Source: an uncultured Eubacteriales bacterium
GTDB taxonomy: Bacteria > Bacillota > Clostridia > Peptostreptococcales > Anaerovoracaceae
Assembly (NCBI GenBank): GCA_902797195.1
Contig: CADBRY010000039.1
Location: 1 to 20,393 of the forward strand
Direction: 5' to 3'
DNA: 20,393 nt
Shown in pieces: positions 15,921-20,393 of this stretch (the stretch's first letter is position 1; each line of letters opens with the position of its first letter). The notes beneath the pieces were generated by a model that was not told the origin of the DNA, searched no databases, and saw nothing but the letters and a program-made list of their open reading frames with translations. A program made the position numbers and the translations under genes.

Positions 15921-16696
15921 TGGTAAGAATAGCAGTGACGGCGCCCAGAGGCGCCATGGACAGCCTTATAATCCAGGAGGCGTGCAAAGCCAACGGAATA
16001 CAGGTGACAGGCTGTGTGGGAAACCCCGGCGGAGATTACATCGGCAAGGACGCAGGCCTTGTTTGCGGTCTTGGTGAGCCGATAGGTGTTGCCGTAAGGG
16101 ACAGCATCGAGGAAGTTATCGATGACTGCGACATCGTAGTGGATTTTTCCAGGGTGGAACTCAGCATGGAGATACTCAAATCCTGTCTGGATCACAAAAA
16201 AGGATTCATCTGCGGCACCACAGGATTCAGCGAAGAACAGACTGCAGAGCTTCTCGCAGCGGGAGAGAGCATTCCCATGATGAAGGCCGCAAATACTTCA
16301 TATGTGGTCAATGTAATGAGGAAGCTCCTGGGTATAGCTGCGGAGAAGCTGGGAGACAAGTGCGGCATCGATGTGATAGATCTTCACAGCAGCACCAAGA
16401 TCGATGCTCCAAGCGGGACCGCTCTTGAGCTTGCCGAAGAGATGATCCATCACGCTCCCGACAAGGGAGAGGGAGATATCACATTCCACTCCCTGCGTTC
16501 CGGAAACACTCCCAGCGAACACCGGGTGGTATTCGGATGCATGGGCGAGAAGATGGAAATATCTCACGAAGCCTTTGACTGGAGATGCTACGCAAGAGGA
16601 GCATGCGATGCAGTTCTCTACATGGGAGAGAAAATCAAGAATTCTCCCGATGGCGGAGTTGGGCTTTACACAATGGACGATGTGATTGGGATATAA
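15920..16696 (+). CDS. dapB: 4-hydroxy-tetrahydrodipicolinate reductase
   Basis: A 258-residue NAD(P)H-dependent reductase of the lysine/meso-diaminopimelate pathway. Family evidence is GTTGFSEEQ (99-107), the conserved NVMRKLLGIAAEKLG helix, the active-site signature LHSSTKIDAPSGTA (155-168) with H156 and K160, and the C-terminal GLYTMDDV. Two points differ from the textbook enzyme. The dinucleotide loop, usually GxxGRMG, reads APRGAMDS (8-15), and the second His of the HH pair is Ser157. It starts at ATG 15920 inside the mfd stop (TGATG) behind AAAGGAGAA, so translation is coupled to mfd. The gene is consistent with mDAP-type peptidoglycan, linking it to murC in the same operon. Confidence 0.92.
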   Translation: MVRIAVTAPRGAMDSLIIQEACKANGIQVTGCVGNPGGDYIGKDAGLVCGLGEPIGVAVRDSIEEVIDDCDIVVDFSRVELSMEILKSCLDHKKGFICGTTGFSEEQTAELLAAGESIPMMKAANTSYVVNVMRKLLGIAAEKLGDKCGIDVIDLHSSTKIDAPSGTALELAEEMIHHAPDKGEGDITFHSLRSGNTPSEHRVVFGCMGEKMEISHEAFDWRCYARGACDAVLYMGEKIKNSPDGGVGLYTMDDVIGI

Positions 16697-16712
16697 AAAG
16701 AAGCCTCCGGAA

Positions 16713-16736
16713 AAAATCCCGGAGGCATATATTCGC
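16713..16736 (+). terminator. GC-rich hairpin after dapB
   Basis: GCCTCCGG (16713-16720) pairs perfectly with CCGGAGGC (16729-16736) across an eight-base A-rich loop, 16 nt after the dapB stop. The downstream tail is ATATATTC rather than a pure T-run, so termination may be partial, but position and stability fit an operon end. Confidence 0.7.
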
Positions 16737-16768
16737 AACTGTCGTGAAGGGGGATACGCCAGTTGACG
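16735..16768 (+). ncRNA. Unassigned bulged stem-loop with a G5 loop
   Basis: CGCAACTG (16735-16742) can pair with CAGTTG-A-CG (16760-16768) with one bulged base. Inside it, CGT (16744-16746) pairs with ACG (16756-16758), leaving a GAAGGGGGAT apical loop. It lies immediately after the dapB terminator stem, sharing its last bases, and 130 nt upstream of the response regulator gene. I cannot match it to a known riboswitch. It may be a leader element, a small RNA or a chance structure. Confidence 0.3.
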
Positions 16769-16782
16769 AGCAAAATAAATAG

Positions 16783-16796
16783 TATTATCCATAATA
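16783..16796. repeat. Inverted repeat TATTAT-CC-ATAATA
   Basis: Two perfect 6-bp arms (16783-16788, 16791-16796) flank CC in the AT-rich gap upstream of the response regulator. It is operator-like but AT-rich, so chance is possible. Confidence 0.3.
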
Positions 16797-16818
16797 GACT
16801 CATTAAGTTCAGTATACT

Positions 16819-16850
16819 TTAATAACATCTTAATATATTAGGGATAGAAT
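16819..16850 (+). promoter_or_regulatory. Candidate promoter with 11-bp-spaced repeats for the two-component operon
   Basis: TTAATA occurs at 16819-16824 and 16830-16835, an 11-bp period of the sort bound by OmpR/PhoB-type regulators. The repeats straddle a weak -35 ATAACA (16822-16827), which is 17 bp from -10 TAGAAT (16845-16850). Transcription would start near 16857, 44 nt before the regulator gene. Autoregulation is a reasonable but untested reading. Confidence 0.45.
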
Positions 16851-16900
16851 TTCAATAACAATTTTGATAAATATCTTAGAAGTTTTGAGAGGTAAGTATT

Positions 16901-17572
16901 ATGAGAATACTTGTGGCTGAAGACGAAAAGGATCTGAACGATCTTATAAAAAAGAAACTCAAGTCCGAAGGATACAGCGTGGATGCCTGTTATGACGGAC
17001 AGGCGGCCCTTGATTATCTCACAGGGACCGATTACGACGGTGCGGTCCTCGATATTACAATGCCTAAAAAGGACGGCATACAGGTGGTGAAAGAACTGAG
17101 AGAGATGGGAAACCACACTCCCGTAATATTCCTCACCGCCAGAGATGCCATAGAGGACAGGGTCAAGGGACTGGACAGCGGGGCTTCCGATTACATGATC
17201 AAGCCTTTCTCCTTCAAGGAACTTCTTGCCAGGCTCAGGGTCCTGACCAGAAAATCCTTCAAGATCGAGTCAAATGAACTGACAGTCAGCGATCTGAAGC
17301 TGGATACGGTGAGCCAGGATGTAACAAGGGGCGGCAGGAGAATAGACCTTTCGGCCAGAGAATATGCCCTGCTGAGGTATATGATGCTGAATAAAAATGT
17401 TGTGCTGTCCAGGGAACAGATAGAGAATCACGTATGGAATTATGACTACGAGGGCGGGACGAACGTTGTGGATGTCTATATAAGGTATTTGAGAAAGAAA
17501 ATAGATGACGATGAGAAAGTCAAGCTGATCCAGACAGTCCGTGGCCGTGGATATGTTATCAGAGAAGAATGA
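16901..17572 (+). CDS. OmpR/PhoB-family response regulator
   Basis: A 223-residue two-component DNA-binding regulator. The receiver domain (1-115) has the acidic pair E7/D8, phospho-acceptor D51 in LDITMPKKDG, T79 in FLTARD and K101 in IKPFSF. The C-terminal winged helix (about 128-223) has the family pattern LSAREYALLRYM and ends NVVDVYIRYLRKKID with TVRGRGYVIRE. GAGAGG lies eight bases before ATG 16901. The stop overlaps the kinase start by four bases (ATGA), so the two form a cognate pair. The output genes are unknown; the PepSY gene and possibly this operon itself are plausible targets. Confidence 0.95.
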   Translation: MRILVAEDEKDLNDLIKKKLKSEGYSVDACYDGQAALDYLTGTDYDGAVLDITMPKKDGIQVVKELREMGNHTPVIFLTARDAIEDRVKGLDSGASDYMIKPFSFKELLARLRVLTRKSFKIESNELTVSDLKLDTVSQDVTRGGRRIDLSAREYALLRYMMLNKNVVLSREQIENHVWNYDYEGGTNVVDVYIRYLRKKIDDDEKVKLIQTVRGRGYVIREE

Positions 17573-18999
17573 ATGGTCTGAGCATAAGGACGAAAATAAC
17601 CATTTGGTTCATGGTGGTTCTCATCGTGGTGATGGGAATCAATTTTGCCGTTTTCTTCTTCATTGGAGAGAGGGTAACCAGGGATGTGTCAAAGGCCGAC
17701 CTGAGTGAAATGGTGAAAAGCAACATAAGCGAGGTCAGACATGTAGAGGGTGAACCTGATGAGGATATAAAACAGTCAATAAGATACCTGGGAGCTTTTG
17801 GCGACGGCTATGTGGAAGTGGATGATTTCAGGGATCTTGTGAGCGGAGTGGCCTGCGGTGTATATACATCCGAGGGGAAGCTGCTTTACGGGTTGGATCT
17901 TCTGCCAAACGAAACCAGAGAACTTGAATTCATCAAGAATGAGATCCGGACGGTGGACGCGGGAAAAGAGACTTTCTACGTGCTGGATGAGCCCGTGTCG
18001 GCAGGGATCCATGGAGACATCTGGATACGAGGGATGATCAACAGGGCTCAGGACAGGGATCAGGTATACAGGATGTATCGAACATATTTGATGTTCATAC
18101 CGTTGATGATCCTTCTGTCCGCCGTGATTGCCTACCTTGCCGCAAGGAGAGCTCTTTTGCCCATCGACAGGATAGCGGAAGACATAAGCACCATCAACAG
18201 AGAAACTGACTTGTCCCACAGAGTGGAATCGGATTCCGAGGACTATGAGATCAAGACCATAGTCAATGCGCTGAACCATATGTTTGAACGGCTGGAAAAA
18301 TCCCACCAGGCCACAAAGAAGTTTACAGCCAATGTGTCTCATGACCTTAGAACGCCTGTTGCCATAATTATGGCCAATACGGAGCTGGCACTGGAAGAGG
18401 ATCTTCCTGAAGATGTCAGGGAGACCTTCGAAAACATCCAAAAACAGGGAGCGAGGATGAGCGATATCCTGAATGCGCTGCTGAGTTTTTACAGGCTTGA
18501 AAACATCAATGAAACTTTTAAAAAGAGTGAGCTCAACATAAGCGATGTGGTCAGGAGCACCTGCGGCTCATTCATGGTGATAAAAAATGAGGAGAGGGTC
18601 CTTGAAGAAGATATCCGGGATGACCTGTTCATAAACGGCAATGAAACGCTGATAAGGGGTCTTGTTGAAAACCTGCTTTCAAATGCCTTTAAATACAGTG
18701 ACGATGATGGAAAGGTCAGTATCAGCCTCAAGGAAGAAGGAGATGTTATAAGACTTGAAGTCTCCGACAATGGGGTTGGTATCGAAAAAGAGGAGCAGGA
18801 AAGGATATTCCAGTGGATGTACCGGGTGGATGAAGGATATCCGGAAGGCGGAAGCGGACTTGGGCTTTATATAGTAGGAACTACGGTGCAGTATCATGAG
18901 GCGGAGCTGAAACTGGACAGCAAACCGGGTGAGGGCAGCACATTTACCGTTGATTTTCCGAGAAAGATAAGAGGTCAGGAAAATGAACACAAAGGATAA
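17569..18999 (+). CDS. Membrane sensor histidine kinase
   Basis: A 476-residue inner-membrane kinase paired with the upstream regulator. Two membrane segments (about 11-33 and 173-192) enclose an extracytoplasmic sensor of about 139 residues with no recognised ligand motif. A HAMP linker (about 193-245) follows, then the H-box FTANVSHDLRTPVA with phospho-acceptor H258, the N-box NLLSNAFKYS (368-377), the G1 box SDNGVGIEKEEQERIF (399-414) and the G2 box GGSGLGLYIV (427-436). The layout is that of CusS/BaeS-like envelope sensors. The ATG overlaps the regulator stop, and its own 3' end overlaps the PepSY gene by 17 bp. Confidence 0.94.
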   Translation: MNGLSIRTKITIWFMVVLIVVMGINFAVFFFIGERVTRDVSKADLSEMVKSNISEVRHVEGEPDEDIKQSIRYLGAFGDGYVEVDDFRDLVSGVACGVYTSEGKLLYGLDLLPNETRELEFIKNEIRTVDAGKETFYVLDEPVSAGIHGDIWIRGMINRAQDRDQVYRMYRTYLMFIPLMILLSAVIAYLAARRALLPIDRIAEDISTINRETDLSHRVESDSEDYEIKTIVNALNHMFERLEKSHQATKKFTANVSHDLRTPVAIIMANTELALEEDLPEDVRETFENIQKQGARMSDILNALLSFYRLENINETFKKSELNISDVVRSTCGSFMVIKNEERVLEEDIRDDLFINGNETLIRGLVENLLSNAFKYSDDDGKVSISLKEEGDVIRLEVSDNGVGIEKEEQERIFQWMYRVDEGYPEGGSGLGLYIVGTTVQYHEAELKLDSKPGEGSTFTVDFPRKIRGQENEHKG

Positions 19000-19597
19000 T
19001 ATAACCATTTCAAAGAAGCGGTTCATAGGCATCCTTTCGGGGATCGGGGTCCTCTTTATTTTGATGTTGTCATTTATGCTTCACAGCATGCTCAGCAGCA
19101 GTGCAAACTACTATGGGGAAGGACCTACGGAGAGCATCGCCCCTTCCGGCCAGCAAACGGAAACCACAAGATCCGGGGGAGCGGGTGGAACCACCCAGCC
19201 AACGTCATCAACGGCGGCAGCCTCTCAGGCAGGCCAGGCACCTGCAGCGGCAAACCAGTCTCAGCAGGCCGCCACAGATCCGCCTAAAGCAGCTGCCGCA
19301 AACCCGTCAAAAGCAGCGGCAACCACTGCGCCCCCAGCGACCACTGCACCTCCCGCAACCACTGCGCCCCCCGCAACCAAGAGCACACCCACCGTGATAG
19401 GTATTGAAAGGGCCAAAAGCATAGCCCTGGCGAATGCGGGATTAAGGGCAAGCGATGTCACCATCAGCAAGATCAAGCACGAGTGGGACGACGGTATCCA
19501 GGTCTACGATGTTGAATTCTATTACATGAACATGGAATACGAATATGAGATAGATGCTTTGACCGGCAGGATCATCAGCAAGGAAATCGATGATTGA
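18983..19597 (+). CDS. Membrane-anchored PepSY-domain protein
   Basis: A 204-residue protein. A basic N-terminus (KKR) and one hydrophobic segment (about 14-36) form a signal anchor. A long low-complexity Thr/Ala/Pro/Gln linker (about 45-135) follows, including three perfect TTAPPA units. The last 68 residues form a PepSY-like domain: an AKSIALANAGL helix, DVTISKIKHEWDDGIQVYDVEFYY strands, and an EIDALTGRIISKEID ending typical of the family. PepSY domains occur as inhibitors of extracellular peptidases and as accessories to sensor kinases. The 17-bp overlap with the kinase gene implies translational coupling and suggests it modulates the kinase or is an output of it (inference). AGAGGTCAGGA precedes ATG 18983. 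Confidence 0.85.
   Translation: MNTKDNITISKKRFIGILSGIGVLFILMLSFMLHSMLSSSANYYGEGPTESIAPSGQQTETTRSGGAGGTTQPTSSTAAASQAGQAPAAANQSQQAATDPPKAAAANPSKAAATTAPPATTAPPATTAPPATKSTPTVIGIERAKSIALANAGLRASDVTISKIKHEWDDGIQVYDVEFYYMNMEYEYEIDALTGRIISKEIDD
19322..19375 (+). repeat. 18-bp tandem repeat, three copies, coding TTAPPA
   Basis: Units at 19322-19339, 19340-19357 and 19358-19375 differ by only a few bases and encode the Thr-Thr-Ala-Pro-Pro-Ala linker of the PepSY protein. Such units can change copy number by slippage. Confidence 0.8.
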
Positions 19598-19622
19598 CTT
19601 TGTAAGACCATCATTATAAGAT
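19594..19622 (+). promoter_or_regulatory. Candidate ileS promoter
   Basis: TTGACT (19594-19599), overlapping the stop codon of the PepSY gene, lies 17 bp from TAAGAT (19617-19622). The alternative -10 TATAAG (19615-19620) would give only 15-bp spacing. Transcription would begin near 19629, inside the palindrome. Confidence 0.5.
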
Positions 19623-19645
19623 AAAACAGTTAAATACTGTTTTAT
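19621..19645. repeat. Perfect 10-bp inverted repeat upstream of ileS
   Basis: ATAAAACAGT (19621-19630) and ACTGTTTTAT (19636-19645) flank TAAAT. It could be the terminator of the two-component operon (its 3' arm is U-rich) or an operator overlapping the ileS transcription start. Confidence 0.6.
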
Positions 19646-19660
19646 AATGAGGATGACGAA

Positions 19661-20393
19661 ATGATCAGGAATTTATCGGAAAAACCAATCGATGAACTGC
19701 AGACTCAGCAGGCGGATGAATGGGAAAAAAATGACCTTCTGGGAAAGTGTGTGAGCACAAGAAAGGATGCTCCCGCCTTCATATTCTACGAGGGACCGCC
19801 AACGGCTAACGGAAAGCCCGGAATACACCATGTTATGGCCCGTACCCTGAAGGACTCTGTGAACAGGTACAAGACCATGCAGGGCTTCAAGGTCAACAGG
19901 AAAGCCGGCTGGGACACCCACGGACTTCCCGTGGAGATCGAAGTGGAAAAGCAACTGGGCATAGACGGAAAGCAGGAGATCGAAGACTACGGCATCGCCG
20001 CTTTCAACGCTAAATGCAAAGACTCTGTGTTCACATACAAAGGCCTTTGGGAGAAGATGAGCAAGCGTATGGGTTACCTTGCTGACATGGACGATCCCTA
20101 CATTACCCTGGACAACGATTACATTGAAACAGGCTGGTGGATCATCAAGGAATTCTTCAAGGCCGATCTTATCTATGAAGGATACAAGATCCTTCCCTAT
20201 TGCCCCCGCTGCGAAACGGGTCTGGCTTCCCACGAGGTGGCTCAGGGCTACAAGGATGTAAAGGTCAACACCATCACCGCAAAATTCAAGAGAGTGGATG
20301 GGGAGGAATACTTCCTGGCATGGACTACCACCCCCTGGACTCTGGCATCGAACGTATCGCTGACTGTGGGCCCGGATATCGACTACATCAAAG
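19661..20393 (+). CDS. ileS: Isoleucyl-tRNA synthetase, eukaryote-like type (3' partial)
   Basis: The reading frame is open from ATG 19661 (GAGGA upstream, seven-base spacing) to the window edge, giving 244 residues. It charges tRNA-Ile. The class I signature region reads EGPPTANGKPGIHHVMART (44-62), the form seen in the eukaryote-like IleS2 branch rather than the GPPYANG-HIGHA form of E. coli IleS. AGWDTHGLPVE follows at 82-92. CPRCETG (181-187) and WTTTPWTLASN (221-231) mark the start of the editing (CP1) domain. In the known family this branch includes enzymes with natural mupirocin tolerance; whether this protein is tolerant cannot be told from the visible part. Confidence 0.95.
   Translation, partial: MIRNLSEKPIDELQTQQADEWEKNDLLGKCVSTRKDAPAFIFYEGPPTANGKPGIHHVMARTLKDSVNRYKTMQGFKVNRKAGWDTHGLPVEIEVEKQLGIDGKQEIEDYGIAAFNAKCKDSVFTYKGLWEKMSKRMGYLADMDDPYITLDNDYIETGWWIIKEFFKADLIYEGYKILPYCPRCETGLASHEVAQGYKDVKVNTITAKFKRVDGEEYFLAWTTTPWTLASNVSLTVGPDIDYIK

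Noticed and set aside
16735..16768. Guanidine-II or fluoride riboswitch
   Set aside because: The stem-loop has a GAAGGGGGAT loop and lacks the paired ACGR loops or the conserved fluoride-aptamer core.
19322..19375. Repeat array as CRISPR
   Set aside because: The 18-bp units are contiguous, in frame and without spacers; they are a coding tandem repeat.

Overview
The window looks like a chromosomal segment of an anaerobic Gram-positive Clostridia-type bacterium. The evidence is the spoVG and murC-(glmU)-prs-pth-mfd neighbourhood, a meso-diaminopimelate pathway gene (dapB), MurT/GatD-type proteins, strong AGGAGG-type ribosome binding sites, AGA/AGG- and ATA-rich codon use, and an ileS of the eukaryote-like type. 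Placement below class level (for example Family XIII/Anaerovoracaceae) is a guess. There is no rRNA, tRNA, insertion sequence, phage gene or CRISPR array.

Region 1 (1-4768) holds three consecutive plus-strand genes for zinc-ribbon membrane proteins. The first is cut by the window edge and has a multi-span C-terminal domain. The next two are paralogues that share an almost identical N-terminal half (zinc ribbon, one membrane segment, TPR) and an upstream sequence block, but carry unrelated C-terminal extracytoplasmic domains. The second paralogue is preceded by 301 nt of AT-rich non-coding DNA with inverted repeats.

Region 2 (4815-8247) is a compact operon behind a clear sigma-A-type promoter: an ATP-grasp protein, a MurT-like Mur ligase and a GatD-like amidotransferase. 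The GatD-like protein lacks both the nucleophilic Cys and the catalytic His of the glutaminase site. The operon ends at a bidirectional terminator shared with the convergent spoVG gene.

Region 3 (8261-16736) has spoVG on the minus strand, divergent from a tightly packed six-gene plus-strand operon: murC, a GlmU reduced to its acetyltransferase half, prs, pth, mfd and dapB. It combines cell-wall precursor synthesis (murC, glmU half, dapB), PRPP supply, peptidyl-tRNA recycling and transcription-coupled repair. A GC-rich hairpin follows dapB.

Region 4 (16737-20393) has a 200-nt regulatory gap, then an OmpR-type response regulator, its histidine kinase and a membrane-anchored PepSY protein with a low-complexity linker, all overlapping and probably one envelope-sensing operon. 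It closes with the 5' part of ileS, which has a short palindromic leader and no T-box.

The best candidate for undescribed biology is the ATP-grasp/MurT-like/GatD-like trio. Its active-site substitutions suggest a peptidoglycan or polymer-modifying ligase that does not use glutamine in the standard way.
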